From the NCBI GenBank assembly GCA_001603075.1, contig LVBB01000139.1:79506-143505 (forward strand): a DNA stretch of 64,000 nucleotides, written 5' to 3'. The number at the start of each line of letters is the position of its first letter. Position 1 is the first letter of the stretch. This DNA comes from Phycisphaerales bacterium Planc_01 (lineage in GTDB: Bacteria; Planctomycetota; Phycisphaerae; Sedimentisphaerales; Anaerobacaceae). Below the pieces are notes generated by a model. It was not told where the DNA came from. It searched no databases and worked only from the letters and a program-made list of their open reading frames with translations. Both the position numbers and the translations under genes were made by a program. This document shows, in pieces, positions 35,977 through 45,349 of the stretch.

Positions 35977-36951
35977 CTACTTCGCCCCGGCATGTCCACG
36001 ATGTTCAGCGATGATGAACCGCAACGTCTCGTCCAGACTCGTCTTCGGCTGCCAACCGATGGCACGGCGAATCCGCTCCGTGCAGGGAACGCGTCGCATC
36101 ATGTCCTCGATGGGCCGCCCGTAGGCGACCTCGTAGGGCACGAATTCCTGGACGCTGCGGCTCCCCGTCAGCTCGACGACCCTGTCGGCCAACTGCTTGA
36201 TGCTCACCTCTTCCGACGAGCCTACGTTGAAAATCTGGCCAACCGCCCTGTCACACTGCATCAGGCCGACGATCGCATCCACCACATCCTGCACGTAACA
36301 GAAGCATCGGCTCTGCGTGCCGGTTCCGTAGATGCAGAGGGGCTCGTCGTTGATCGCCCACTGCACGAACCGAGGCACCACCATTCCGTATCGCCCGGTC
36401 TGCCTCGGCCCGATTGTATTGAAGAACCGTGCGATGACGACCCCGAGGCCATACTGTTGATAGTACGCCTGGCCCAGGAACTCATCGACGGCCTTACTGC
36501 ACGCATACGACCACCTTGAGAGGCTCGTACTGCCCAGAACGATGTCGTCCTCTTCGCGAAATGGGATGCTCTCGCTCTTTCCGTACACCTCACTGGTCGA
36601 GGCGATCAGGATGCGCCGGCCGAACTTGTTGGCGATCGCCAGGACCGTCTCCGTCCCGCCGATATTCGTCTCGATCGTCCGCACCGGGTCGTCGGCGATC
36701 AACTGCACGCCCACCGCCGCCGCCAGGTGAAAGATCACGTCGCATTCGGCCGCCAGCAATTGGACCAGGGACGTGTCACGTATGTCCCCCCTGGCGAAGC
36801 GAAAACGGACATGCTCTCGAAATGCCTGGATGTTCTCCAGGCGCCCCGTGCTGAGGTTGTCCAGCACCATCACATCATGCCCGTCACTCAATAGCCGCTC
36901 GGCCAGGTGCGAACCGATGAAACCCGCCCCACCCGTAATCAAAGCCTTCAT
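35977..36951 (-). CDS. NAD-dependent nucleotide-sugar epimerase/dehydratase
   Basis: 324 residues of the extended SDR family. The NAD site is GGAGFIGSH (7-15), the catalytic residues are S120 region (IASTSEVYGKSE) and Y149-x3-K153 (SYACSK), and RFFNTIGPRQTGRYGMVVPRFVQWAI follows. The combination IASTSEVYG and the GPRQ segment resembles UDP-glucuronate decarboxylase and UDP-glucose 4-epimerase relatives; the substrate is open. It is the first gene of the minus-strand polysaccharide operon. Confidence 0.88.
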   Translation of the reverse strand: MKALITGGAGFIGSHLAERLLSDGHDVMVLDNLSTGRLENIQAFREHVRFRFARGDIRDTSLVQLLAAECDVIFHLAAAVGVQLIADDPVRTIETNIGGTETVLAIANKFGRRILIASTSEVYGKSESIPFREEDDIVLGSTSLSRWSYACSKAVDEFLGQAYYQQYGLGVVIARFFNTIGPRQTGRYGMVVPRFVQWAINDEPLCIYGTGTQSRCFCYVQDVVDAIVGLMQCDRAVGQIFNVGSSEEVSIKQLADRVVELTGSRSVQEFVPYEVAYGRPIEDMMRRVPCTERIRRAIGWQPKTSLDETLRFIIAEHRGHAGAK

Positions 36952-37796
36952 TCAGCCGTAGCCCTCATACACGTGACCTCCCAAGGATTCTCATGGCGCA
37001 ACGTTACCTCATTGCCCACGGACCCGCAACCATCTGCGTAAATAGACTCCGTCCCCCTCGGCTGCACCTGTGCGCACCGCCGCCCTTCGCCTCAGGCCAC
37101 ACCTATCGTCCGAGGCAGACCATCCTCTTCTTCCTAAGTATCGGAATAGCCAGAACATAGCTTTAGACAAAGCCACCCGCTGACATGGAATCGGCCATCG
37201 TCCTGCCGCCCCATCTTGCGATCCGTCGCTCGCGTACAACGTCACGATCCAAACCAATTCTCACCGACCCGCCGACCACAGGCTCGCGACCCAACACACA
37301 GGGTCCCATAATGCACGCCTCCAACACAACAGTTGTCGCGAATTCTGTGACATCCATCACACACATATCGTCACCGTTCTACCTGACGACCACAACCGGC
37401 AACAATATTGCACCTTTCGTCATATTCCTGCCACTGCCCGCTGCAATGACGCGGTTTTGCCTGAGCCCCAATCCGCACCACCGACTGCTGTATCGACCTT
37501 TTCAGTACTGAGAAACCACATGGCAGATCCAACCAGACTGCCAAGGAACCCAATCCCGTCACGATAGGCGCAATTGCCGTCAATCTACCCTCCGGCCAGA
37601 GACGCCACGATCAGTACCGTCCCCATTGGAGGTCCCGTCGCCAGCATTTCCAGCCCACCGGCCGGGAGCAAGCTCAAGTACCCTCCATGCCTCGCCGATA
37701 GAAGAAGCGTCGCAACGGCCAGCGAGCGGACAGCGCCAAGCGGAGCTGCCGCCAGCAGGGGCCGCCAGACACCCGCTGTACGGAGGACAGGTCGAA
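36952..37796. other. 845-bp non-coding stretch before the lipid kinase gene
   Basis: No convincing gene. Several frames stay open for 60-110 codons on both strands, but their translations are Pro/Thr/Ser-rich or lack start sites and any family likeness. Base composition is visibly less GC-biased than in the coding regions. The polysaccharide operon promoter presumably lies at its left end and the dgkA promoter near its right end. The CGGAGGACAG site at 37781-37790 serves dgkA. Confidence 0.5.
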
Positions 37797-38240
37797 ATGA
37801 ACTCGACACAGAACGCCCATCAGGCCGTGCCTCACTTCTCTCTCGGCCTGGATGACCCGAAGCCACTGACCCTCTCCGGTCGAATAGAGAGCTTTCGCTG
37901 TGCAGCCCGGGGCGTGCGCCTCATGCTCCGCTCACAACACAACGCCTGGCTGCACGCCGTGGCATCCTGCTGCGTTCTCATGGTAGGGGGCCTCTGCGTC
38001 CTCACGGGCCCGGAATGGTGCTGGATCACCCTGGCCATCATGGCCGTCTGGACCGCCGAAGCCTTGAATACCGCATTGGAGCTCCTCGCCGACGTCGCAT
38101 CGCCCGAGTTTCACCCACTCGTCGGCTATGCAAAGGATGTTGCGGCGGGGGGGGTCCTCTTGTCAGCCGCAGGATCGGCAATGATTGGAATTCTCGTCCT
38201 CGGCCCACATGTCCTCTCTTGGCTCCGGTCGGCGATCTGA
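37797..38240 (+). CDS. dgkA: Diacylglycerol/undecaprenol kinase (DgkA family)
   Basis: 147 residues, three membrane helices. The family core is present: AWLHAVASCCVLMVGG, EALNTALELLADVASPEFHPLVGYAKDVAAGGVLLSAAGSAMIG, with the catalytic E-x2-N-T-A-x-E and the K-D-x-A-A-G-A-V-like end. It phosphorylates a lipid alcohol (diacylglycerol or, in many bacteria, undecaprenol) in the inner membrane and recycles glycan carrier lipid, which fits the neighbouring glycan locus. The ATG at 37797 is chosen for the GGAGGA site nine bases away; the earlier in-frame ATG adds only unconserved residues. Confidence 0.88.
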   Translation: MNSTQNAHQAVPHFSLGLDDPKPLTLSGRIESFRCAARGVRLMLRSQHNAWLHAVASCCVLMVGGLCVLTGPEWCWITLAIMAVWTAEALNTALELLADVASPEFHPLVGYAKDVAAGGVLLSAAGSAMIGILVLGPHVLSWLRSAI

Positions 38241-38310
38241 GCGCGCAACCAACCGACACGGTCACCCACCCTCTTCCACTGAAGCAACAGCTATCGGCGA
38301 CGCCACGCGG

Positions 38311-38326
38311 TGTTTCACGTGAAACA
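38311..38326. promoter_or_regulatory. parS site, perfect palindrome
   Basis: TGTTTCACGTGAAACA, a perfect 16-bp palindrome identical to the classical ParB/Spo0J binding-site consensus, 435 bp upstream of parB. Normally found close to oriC. Confidence 0.92.
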
Positions 38327-38601
38327 CGCCAAACCGCGACCCGATACCCGCACAATACTGACCTGGAAGCCGCCCCTTAACGCCGTATTAGTACCCCATT
38401 ACCCCTCTCCAGTGCCGCCGTCCCATACACACCACGCGGTTCTGTCCCATACACCGCAAGCTTTCAGACAAAAGGGACTCGTACGCTTGCCATCCGCGCC
38501 AACCGCGACTGTACCAGCAGCACGCAGATCTCACGTTTTCGTCCATTTTCCGAGGCAGTGCGCCACGGGGAACGCATGTCTTTGCAGGCGAGAACTCGCT
38601 T

Positions 38602-38617
38602 CGTTCCACGTGGAACA
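38602..38617. promoter_or_regulatory. Second parS-like site
   Basis: CGTTCCACGTGGAACA contains a perfect 14-bp palindrome (38603-38616) that matches the variant GTTCCACGTGGAAC form of parS, 144 bp upstream of parB. Confidence 0.78.
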
Positions 38618-38684
38618 CCTCCCGCCAGGTCGCACGGATTCGACAAAAAGTTGGACTGCCGCACGCGCGATCACCGAAATATCC

Positions 38685-38713
38685 TTGTGAAGGGCGAAGG
38701 CCTACGCTAAGAT
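38685..38713 (+). promoter_or_regulatory. Sigma-70-like promoter for parB
   Basis: TTGTGA (38685-38690), a 17-base spacer, TAAGAT (38708-38713). The parB start codon lies 48 bases beyond the -10 and is preceded by AAAAGGAG. Confidence 0.55.
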
Positions 38714-38760
38714 CGCCCGTCGTTCCTAACAGATCCGTCCATCACGAAAAGGAGTAGCTA

Positions 38761-39714
38761 ATGCTGAACGGGAAAGGCGAGAAGCCTCGTCACCTTGGCA
38801 GGGGCCTTGAATCCCTGCTTACACCGCTGTCCGCCTTCGACATGCCGGGGTCCCCAGGGTCAGACCCCACATCACCGCCGGCGGCGAGTTTCCCGCCTGA
38901 TAAGGAGCTCGACGCCTCCCTTCGCGAGCTACCGCTCGACGTCATAGGCCCGAATCCTTACCAGGCCCGGACCGTCTGGAACGAAGAGGACCTCGCCGAG
39001 CTAACCGATTCAATCCGCGCCAATGGAATCATTCAACCCATCGTTGTCCGGCCCTTTCAGGGTCGCTACCAGATCATAGCAGGCGAGCGCCGCTTCCGTG
39101 CCGCTCAGATGGCCAGTTTGGCGGCCATACCCGCCCTCGTCCGCGAGGTAACCGAGGAGCAGCTCTTTGAGTGGTCGCTTGTCGAGAACATCCACAGGCG
39201 CGATTTGAACGCTATCGAGCGGGCAAAGGCCTATCAACGGTATCTCAACGCCTTCTCGCTGACTCAGGCCGAGGCGGCCGAGCGGCTGGGCGAAGACCGG
39301 TCTGTAATCGCTAACTACCTGCGGTTACTGGACTTACCTGAAGATATACGTACGATGCTCATTGACGGCAGGCTGTCGATGGGCCATGCCAGGGCAATTC
39401 TCGGACTTCCCACGGACGAACTGAGACGCAAGCTCGCGAATCGGGCAATGGCCGGACGTTTAAGCGTCCGCGATGTCGAGCGGCTTGTCCGCAAGCATCT
39501 GGCTGACTCGCCCGCTCAGAAGGCCACGGCCCGTCCCAAGTCGATGCATATCCTCGATCTCGAAGACAGGCTCAAACGTCAGCTCGGCACACGCGTAGCC
39601 ATTCAAACCGCCCGCAACGGGCAGCGCGGCCGAATCGTCATCGAGTTCGACTCCATTGACGACTTCAGCCGAATCGCCGAGACGCTCGGTTTGGCCTGTG
39701 TCGACGAGACATAG
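38761..39714 (+). CDS. parB: Chromosome-partitioning protein ParB/Spo0J
   Basis: 317 residues. The start KPRHLGRGLESLL is the usual ParB N-terminal motif. The CTPase/ParB-N domain contains IGPNPYQARTVWNEEDLAELTDSIRANGIIQPIVVRP and GERRFRAAQ (about 108-116), then VENIHRRDLNAIERAKAYQRY. The helix-turn-helix is LTQAEAAERLGEDRSVIANYLRLLDLP. A dimerisation tail follows, with MHILDLEDRLKRQLGTRVAIQ. It binds parS, spreads as a CTP-dependent clamp and helps segregate the origin. Two parS sites lie just upstream. The usual partner parA is not adjacent. Confidence 0.93.
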   Translation: MLNGKGEKPRHLGRGLESLLTPLSAFDMPGSPGSDPTSPPAASFPPDKELDASLRELPLDVIGPNPYQARTVWNEEDLAELTDSIRANGIIQPIVVRPFQGRYQIIAGERRFRAAQMASLAAIPALVREVTEEQLFEWSLVENIHRRDLNAIERAKAYQRYLNAFSLTQAEAAERLGEDRSVIANYLRLLDLPEDIRTMLIDGRLSMGHARAILGLPTDELRRKLANRAMAGRLSVRDVERLVRKHLADSPAQKATARPKSMHILDLEDRLKRQLGTRVAIQTARNGQRGRIVIEFDSIDDFSRIAETLGLACVDET

Positions 39715-39775
39715 CGACCTCCGATAAAAACCAGGCGAAGAGCTCCGCAAAACCGGGTCTCCTCAAGCCAAATCA

Positions 39776-39784
39776 TGGTATAAT
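39776..39784 (+). promoter_or_regulatory. Extended -10 promoter for the ankyrin protein gene
   Basis: TGGTATAAT (extended -10) with no clear -35, 81 bases upstream of the GTG at 39865. Confidence 0.5.
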
Positions 39785-39864
39785 AGGTGCATGGCCGCTG
39801 TCGCCCCCGCGGCGGCAGGGCGATACGAGAGCAATGAACGTGGGCTTTGTTAAGGGGTTTTCCC

Positions 39865-41385
39865 GTGAAGCGTTTGACAATCCATGCGGCGGTTCTGCTG
39901 CTGTGCGTCCCCACCCACCTGACCGTGGCGCTGGCACAAACCCCGCCTCCGACTCGATCGCTCTACCAGGCGGCATCGCTCGGTGACATCGAACAGATCA
40001 AGCTGCATATCGCCGACGGCAGGGATCTCAACAAGCCGGATGACAACCAAAACACCGCGCTCGCATTGGCGGTTGTCACCACACGCCTCGAGGTCGTCAA
40101 GCTCCTCGTCGAGGCAGGCGCGAAGGTCGATACACCCAGCCGCGGTGTCCCGCCCATCCTCAGCGCCACCATCCAGGGCAGCCGCGACATCGTCGAATAT
40201 CTCATCGCTTCCGGGGCGAACGTCGAAGCCACCGATGCGATGGGCATGACGGCCCTGATCGTGGCCACCGAGGGCGGCTATCTGGATATCGTGGAGCTCC
40301 TTATCGCCAATAAGGCGAACGTCAACGCCAAGGACAAACGCGGCCAGACCCCGTTGAGCATCGCAACGGCCCGCCGCCAGACAGAGATCGCGCAGTTTCT
40401 CCGTCAGCACGGCGCCGAAGAGCCGCCAAGCATGCTCGACGGCAGCCCTTACGGCACCAGGGGGCTGACGCCTCCGCCCGGGGCAACGTCGCCTGCCGAG
40501 CCCGGCGAGACCGCCGCACCGGGCCGCCCAACCACCACGGTCCGGATCCTCGCCGATCCCAACGAGATCCAGGTTCGCGTCGCCGCTTTCCCGGGCCTTG
40601 CCGAGGCGATTGCGGCCGTCGATCTCAACAGCATCACCGAGCAGCGCAACTGGCGACAACGCCGTACGGACAATCGCACCATGCTCATCCGCATCGTCGA
40701 GAAGCAATTCGAGGAAGAGATGGCCTTCGTCAAGGGCATCGGCCAAGCCGAGAAGGCCGTCAAGACCGTCGCCGCCGTCGACGCCCTCGTCGCCGCGCGG
40801 AAACTCCGCTCCGACGCCATCTACGACGATCTTCGTGAGGAACGACGCGCCGCCGTTCTCGCAGAGAAGGAAGCGACCGCACGCACGCGTACAACTGCAC
40901 GCTCACGGGGACGAATGGGCCCGGGCGAGCCCATGGCGGGCAATCCCGCGAACGATCCATACGCCGTGGCACCGACGAGGCCTGCGCCTCGCCCCCGGCT
41001 CGACGAACAGCCGGACGAGCCGCCACTCGAGCCCGAGACGCAAAGTCAGACACAGGCCTGGCTCACCAGCGATCCTCTTGACAAGCGCGATCTGCTCAGC
41101 ACGGTGCACGAGTCAGATTTGCGGGAATATGACGCCCTGCGTCAAACGGCCGTGGCGGAGGAAGCCAAGAAGACCGCCGCCGCCATCGAGGGACTCATGC
41201 TCGCGCGACAGCGGCGCGTGACCGACATCACGGCAAAGATGGCCGAGGAGGATGAGCGACTCCAGCGATTGGAGGATCGTGCCGGCGCCACAGCGGCACC
41301 GGGCGCGGTGCGCGGCCGCACCGGGCGAGGCACCACCGGGCAGGAGGAGCAGGGAACACAGCGCACCGGTCGCCGCTACCGTTGA
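39865..41385 (+). CDS. Secreted ankyrin-repeat protein
   Basis: 506 residues. I choose the GTG at 39865, seven bases after AAGGGG, which gives a signal peptide (KRLTIHAAVLLLCVPTHLTVALAQ). Residues about 35-195 form four to five ankyrin repeats (SLYQAASLGDIEQIKLHIADG ... TALALAVVTTRLEVVKLLVEAGAKV ... MTALIVATEGGYLDIVELLIANKANV ... TPLSIATARRQTEIAQFLRQHGAE). The rest is Pro/Thr-rich and Arg/Glu-rich with helical segments that could be coiled coils (EKEATARTRTTARSRGRM, AEEAKKTAAAIEGLMLARQRRV). It probably mediates protein binding in the periplasm. No enzymatic motif is seen. Confidence 0.78.
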   Translation: MKRLTIHAAVLLLCVPTHLTVALAQTPPPTRSLYQAASLGDIEQIKLHIADGRDLNKPDDNQNTALALAVVTTRLEVVKLLVEAGAKVDTPSRGVPPILSATIQGSRDIVEYLIASGANVEATDAMGMTALIVATEGGYLDIVELLIANKANVNAKDKRGQTPLSIATARRQTEIAQFLRQHGAEEPPSMLDGSPYGTRGLTPPPGATSPAEPGETAAPGRPTTTVRILADPNEIQVRVAAFPGLAEAIAAVDLNSITEQRNWRQRRTDNRTMLIRIVEKQFEEEMAFVKGIGQAEKAVKTVAAVDALVAARKLRSDAIYDDLREERRAAVLAEKEATARTRTTARSRGRMGPGEPMAGNPANDPYAVAPTRPAPRPRLDEQPDEPPLEPETQSQTQAWLTSDPLDKRDLLSTVHESDLREYDALRQTAVAEEAKKTAAAIEGLMLARQRRVTDITAKMAEEDERLQRLEDRAGATAAPGAVRGRTGRGTTGQEEQGTQRTGRRYR

Positions 41386-41706
41386 TCGGTGCGGATCGCC
41401 TGTCTTTGCGTATCGCCATTTGACGATTCTGTGGCGTCGTCTCCGCGTGTCCGCAGCTTTGTGTGCGCGCAGATGGCGAGCCCCTTCCTGACGCCGCCTT
41501 CCCGGCCACGGTCCTATAACTGCCGCCGTAACAGCCCTCTTCGGGCGTCACAGCCGAGGTGCGCGGACCTTTCGTAATATACCCGATATCGTAGCGGTAT
41601 TGCCCTTGTCGGGACCTCGCAATTCAACTACACTGGCGCCATGGGGAATCCGGGCACTGTGCGGACGGCCCCCGCTGTCGGAGAAAGGCGTAGTGTTGGG
41701 TGACGT
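41386..41706. other. Gap between ankyrin and cysteine synthase genes
   Basis: 321 bases without a supported gene. Apart from the promoter at 41606-41634 I see nothing of note. Confidence 0.5.
41606..41634 (+). promoter_or_regulatory. Sigma-70-like promoter for cysK
   Basis: TTGTCG (41606-41611), a 17-base spacer, TACACT (41629-41634), 73 bases before the start codon at 41707. Confidence 0.5.
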
Positions 41707-42594
41707 ATGCTGACGGACAACATCCTCGAACTGATTGGAAACACCCCCCTGTTGCGGCTGCGGAGCGAACCGATCTTCGCGAAGGCCGAGTTTCTCAATC
41801 CCGGCGGAAGTATCAAGGACCGCGTGGCTGTGGCGATGATTGAGGCCGCCCGAAAGGATGGCCGGCTCCATGACGATTCGATCATTGCCGAGCCGACCAG
41901 CGGCAACACCGGCATCGGCCTGGCCCTTGTGGGTCGCCTGATGGGCTATCGCGTGCGGATCGTCATGCCCGAGGGCATGAGTGAAGAACGCAAGAAACTC
42001 ATCCGCGGGCTGGGGGCCGATCTCGTGCTCGTCCCTGACGAGCAGGGCATCGGCGGGGCGGTGCGCCGCGTCGAGGAGATGGCTGCCGAGGACCCCCGGG
42101 TGTTCGTACCCCAGCAGTTCAAGAATCCCGCCAACCCCCGTGTCCACTACGAACAGACCGCCCGCGAGTTGTGGAGGCAGATGAACGGCGATGTCCAGTG
42201 TTTCGTCGCCGGCATCGGCAGCGGCGGAACCCTTCAGGGGGTAGGCAGTTTTCTCAAAGGTCAGAACAAGCGGGTCAGGATCGTCGCCGTCGAGCCGGAG
42301 AATCGCTCGGCCCTGCTCGGCCACGAGCCCGGCCTGCACCAGATCCAGGGAATTGGCGACGGTTTCATACCGGAGGTCCTCGACGTCTCGCTGATCGACA
42401 GCGTCATCGAGGTCTCCGATGAGGACGCCATTGATACGACCCGCCATCTCAGTCGCGATTTCGGCCTTCTGGTCGGCATCAGTTCCGGCGCCAACGTCTG
42501 GGCCGCCCGCAAGCTCGCCCAAACCGTCTCCGGGAACATCGCCACAGTCCTCCCGGACCGGGCAGAGCGCTATTTCAGCACGGCCCTCCTGTAG
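41707..42594 (+). CDS. cysK: Cysteine synthase (O-acetylserine sulfhydrylase family)
   Basis: 295 residues, a PLP fold-type II enzyme making cysteine from O-acetylserine and sulfide in the cytoplasm. It begins LTDNILELIGNTPLLRL. The PLP lysine is in NPGGSIKDRVAVAMIE; the substrate loop TSGNTGIGLA and the phosphate loop GIGSGGTLQGVG follow, then GIGDGFIPEVLD. The end VLPDRAERYFSTALL differs from the usual DGGERYLST. CysM or a cystathionine beta-synthase-like role is possible. It has its own promoter and no cysE nearby. Confidence 0.88.
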   Translation: MLTDNILELIGNTPLLRLRSEPIFAKAEFLNPGGSIKDRVAVAMIEAARKDGRLHDDSIIAEPTSGNTGIGLALVGRLMGYRVRIVMPEGMSEERKKLIRGLGADLVLVPDEQGIGGAVRRVEEMAAEDPRVFVPQQFKNPANPRVHYEQTARELWRQMNGDVQCFVAGIGSGGTLQGVGSFLKGQNKRVRIVAVEPENRSALLGHEPGLHQIQGIGDGFIPEVLDVSLIDSVIEVSDEDAIDTTRHLSRDFGLLVGISSGANVWAARKLAQTVSGNIATVLPDRAERYFSTALL

Positions 42595-42925
42595 CGGGTC
42601 TGCTCCGGCGACGTGGCCGGCTCCCCCCTTGGGCAGCCGCGTTCGACGGCATTCTCGTAGCCACGGATACCCCATACCACCGCTACTGTGCATCTTATCG
42701 CCTCTTTTCAGTTGACATACCGGCGGGGCCTCTGTATCAGTCCTGTTCTAAATTCTTGTGGCCGGATGGTCGATAGGGAATTGGCAGCCGACGCGGACAT
42801 AGAACCGAGTCGTGCCCAGGCCAGTACAATAGCCTTGGCGGCGGCCGATCAGAACTCCACAAATAGACCGATAAGCATAGCGGTGCCGAACGTATCCAAA
42901 GGACACTTAGGGTGAAACCCAGGAC
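42595..42925. other. Gap between cysK and topA
   Basis: 331 bases without a supported gene. It carries the topA promoter and an unusually long untranslated leader of about 180 bases. Confidence 0.5.
42712..42740 (+). promoter_or_regulatory. Sigma-70-like promoter for topA
   Basis: Consensus TTGACA (42712-42717), a 17-base spacer and TATCAG (42735-42740), giving a leader of about 180 bases before topA. Confidence 0.55.
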
Positions 42926-45295
42926 ATGACAAAATCAAACGCGCGAAAATCGCTGGTCATCGTCGAGTCGCCGGCCAAGGCCAAGACGATCAACCGATAT
43001 CTTGGTCCGAGCTTCGAGGTCAAGGCCTCCATGGGGCACATCCGCGACCTGCCCTCGAAGGGCCTCAATGTGGACATCGAGAACAATTTTGAGCCCACAT
43101 ACGACATCATGCCGGGCAAGAAGCGGGTTGTCACCGCACTGAAGGCGGCCGCCAAGGGCTGCGACACCCTCTTTCTGGCGACCGACCTTGACCGAGAGGG
43201 CGAGGCCATCGCCTGGCACCTGGGCGAGATTCTCGGCTTCCCCAAGGAACGAACCTACCGGGTGATCTTCAACGCGATCACGAAATCGGCGATCCAGGAG
43301 GCCTTCGCCGACCCGGGTCGGATCGACTCGGACAAGGTGATGGCCCAGCAGGCCCGCCGCATCCTCGATCGTATTGTGGGCTACCAGATCAGTCCGCTGC
43401 TCTGGAAGAAGGTCACCCGAGGGCTTTCAGCCGGCCGCGTCCAGTCCGTTGCCGTCAAGATGATCGTTGAGAAGGAACGCGAAATCCGCGATTTCAAGGC
43501 GGAGGAGTACTGGCTGATCCCGGCCGTCTTCACCACCGACCTGGCGGGCGACTATCGCCAGCAATGGCTCGACTTCACCGCCCCCAATGCCAAGGACGGA
43601 AAGGGCCCCAGCCTCGAGGATCAGGCCGATTGGCTTGCCCGGCATCATGCCTTCAAGGCCGAGCTGCACAAGATCGGCGACCAGAAGTTCAAGGCGACCT
43701 GTGAGCAGGAGGCCCGACGCGTCTTCGACGATCTCCAGCGGGCCGAGTTCCGGATCGCAGATATCGAGACCAAGGAGTCGGTCTCCAGGCCGTCTGCCCC
43801 GTTTATCACCTCGACGCTCCAGCAGGCGGCGGCCAATCGCCTCGGGTTCAGCGCCAAACGGACGATGTCGATCGCCCAGCAGCTCTACGAGGGCATCGAT
43901 CTGGGTTCGATGGGGTCGCTCGGCTTGATCACGTACATGAGAACCGACAGCACGCACCTGTCCAACGAGGCCGTCGGCGAGGTGCGCAACTACATCCAGG
44001 GCCGGTTCGGGCAGGCCTATCTGCCCGAGAAGGCGAACATCTATGCCTCAAAGAAGACGGCCCAACAGGCGCACGAGGCCGTCCGGCCGACCGATGTCGA
44101 TCTGACCCCCGACCAGATCAAGGAATTCCTCAGCAACGAACAATACCGGCTTTACGACCTGATCTGGCGCCGCTTTGTCGCCTGCCAGATGCAGCCGGCC
44201 CGATGGAACGTCACGACGCTCAACATCACGGCGCCCACGTCGCTCGGCGACGCCACATACAAGGCCAGCGGCCGCGTCCTGGTCTTCGACGGCTACAGCA
44301 AAGTCTGGCCGACGAACTCCAACGAGCAGCAGTTGCCCGAGGTCGAGGCGGGCCGACAGCTCGCGGTCGTTGACATCCGGACCGAACAGCATTTCACCAA
44401 GCCGCCGGCACGGTACACCGAGGCCTCGCTCATCAAGGCGCTTGAGAAGGAGGGCATCGGCCGCCCGAGCACCTATGCTCCGATCATCAGCACCATTCAG
44501 GAACGCGGCTACGTCGAGCAGAGGGACAAGAAATTCCATGCGACCGATTTGGGCGAGGTCGTCACCGGCAAGCTCGATGAGTATTTTCCCAGGATCATGG
44601 ACATCGCCTTCACCCGGCACATGGAGGAGCAGCTCGACAAGATCGAGGAGCAGCACCTCAACTGGCAGGGCGTGCTCGGCGATTTTTATGGGCCCTTCAA
44701 ACAGAACCTCGAAACGGCCCAGGAGCAGATGACGCACGCCAAGGCCGAATCGACACCCAGCGAATACAGTTGTCCCGATTGCGGCAAGCCGCTGGTCTAC
44801 CGTTTCGGCAAGAACGGCCGGTTCCTGAGCTGCTCGACGTATCCCGAGTGCAAGTTTGCCTGTCCGTGCGACAAAGACGGCAAGATGCTGCAGGAGGAAC
44901 TCACCGAGCACAAGTGCCCGAAGTGCGGCAAGCCGATGATTCGCAAGAACGGCCGCTATGGCGCGTTTCTCGGCTGCAGCGACTATCCGGAATGCAAAAC
45001 GACCCTGCGGATCGACAAGGAAGGCAACGCACTGCCGCCCAAGCCCGAGGCCGAGCCGTCGGGCGTCAAGTGCCACAAGTGCAAGCAGGGCGAGCTGGTG
45101 ATTCGCCAGAGCAAGCGTGGCCCGTTCCTCGGCTGCAACCGCTTCCCCCGATGCCGCACCATCGTCAGCATCAAGCAGCTCGACCATCTGCGGGAGCTTC
45201 AGGCGGCAGGGCAGTGGCCGCCGGAGAGCATCGAGAAGGCCGACGAGCTGCTCGGCAGGACGAAGGACAAGAAGACGGCCGGCGCCGCAAAGTAG
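42926..45295 (+). CDS. topA: DNA topoisomerase I
   Basis: 789 residues, type IA topoisomerase that relaxes negative supercoils. TOPRIM motif KSLVIVESPAKAKTINRYLG and DLDREGEAIAWHL; the RVQSVAVKMIVEKEREI helix; catalytic tyrosine Y337 in LITYMRTDSTHLSNEAV. Three C-terminal C4 zinc ribbons follow, beginning near residues 616, 660 and 712 (CPDCGKPL ... CSTYPEC, CPKCGKPM ... CSDYPEC, CHKCKQGEL ... CNRFPRC). Length is close to the normal 800-870. It is preceded by its own promoter and followed by a possible hairpin terminator. Confidence 0.95.
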   Translation: MTKSNARKSLVIVESPAKAKTINRYLGPSFEVKASMGHIRDLPSKGLNVDIENNFEPTYDIMPGKKRVVTALKAAAKGCDTLFLATDLDREGEAIAWHLGEILGFPKERTYRVIFNAITKSAIQEAFADPGRIDSDKVMAQQARRILDRIVGYQISPLLWKKVTRGLSAGRVQSVAVKMIVEKEREIRDFKAEEYWLIPAVFTTDLAGDYRQQWLDFTAPNAKDGKGPSLEDQADWLARHHAFKAELHKIGDQKFKATCEQEARRVFDDLQRAEFRIADIETKESVSRPSAPFITSTLQQAAANRLGFSAKRTMSIAQQLYEGIDLGSMGSLGLITYMRTDSTHLSNEAVGEVRNYIQGRFGQAYLPEKANIYASKKTAQQAHEAVRPTDVDLTPDQIKEFLSNEQYRLYDLIWRRFVACQMQPARWNVTTLNITAPTSLGDATYKASGRVLVFDGYSKVWPTNSNEQQLPEVEAGRQLAVVDIRTEQHFTKPPARYTEASLIKALEKEGIGRPSTYAPIISTIQERGYVEQRDKKFHATDLGEVVTGKLDEYFPRIMDIAFTRHMEEQLDKIEEQHLNWQGVLGDFYGPFKQNLETAQEQMTHAKAESTPSEYSCPDCGKPLVYRFGKNGRFLSCSTYPECKFACPCDKDGKMLQEELTEHKCPKCGKPMIRKNGRYGAFLGCSDYPECKTTLRIDKEGNALPPKPEAEPSGVKCHKCKQGELVIRQSKRGPFLGCNRFPRCRTIVSIKQLDHLRELQAAGQWPPESIEKADELLGRTKDKKTAGAAK

Positions 45296-45349
45296 AGCCG
45301 GTACTGCGATGGCCGTCCGAATCTGCGCCGGCCTGCCCGGCAATGAAGC

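Larger units (their letters stand above)
38241..38760. other. Non-coding partition-site region between dgkA and parB
   Basis: 520 bases without a supported gene. It contains two parS palindromes (38311, 38602) and the parB promoter (38685). A 126-codon plus-strand frame starting MFHVKH is just the translation of the parS sequence and is Pro/His-rich, so I reject it. A parA gene, usually next to parB, is absent here. Confidence 0.7.

Noticed and set aside
37163..37583. Minus-strand frames with ATTVVLEACIMGPCVLG, reminiscent of hexapeptide acyltransferases
   Set aside because: Too short, broken by stops and the hexapeptide rhythm is not kept.
38310..38690. 126-codon frame starting MFHVKH
   Set aside because: Begins inside parS, Pro/His-rich, no ribosome site; the MFHVKH and FHVEHL peptides are simply parS read as protein.
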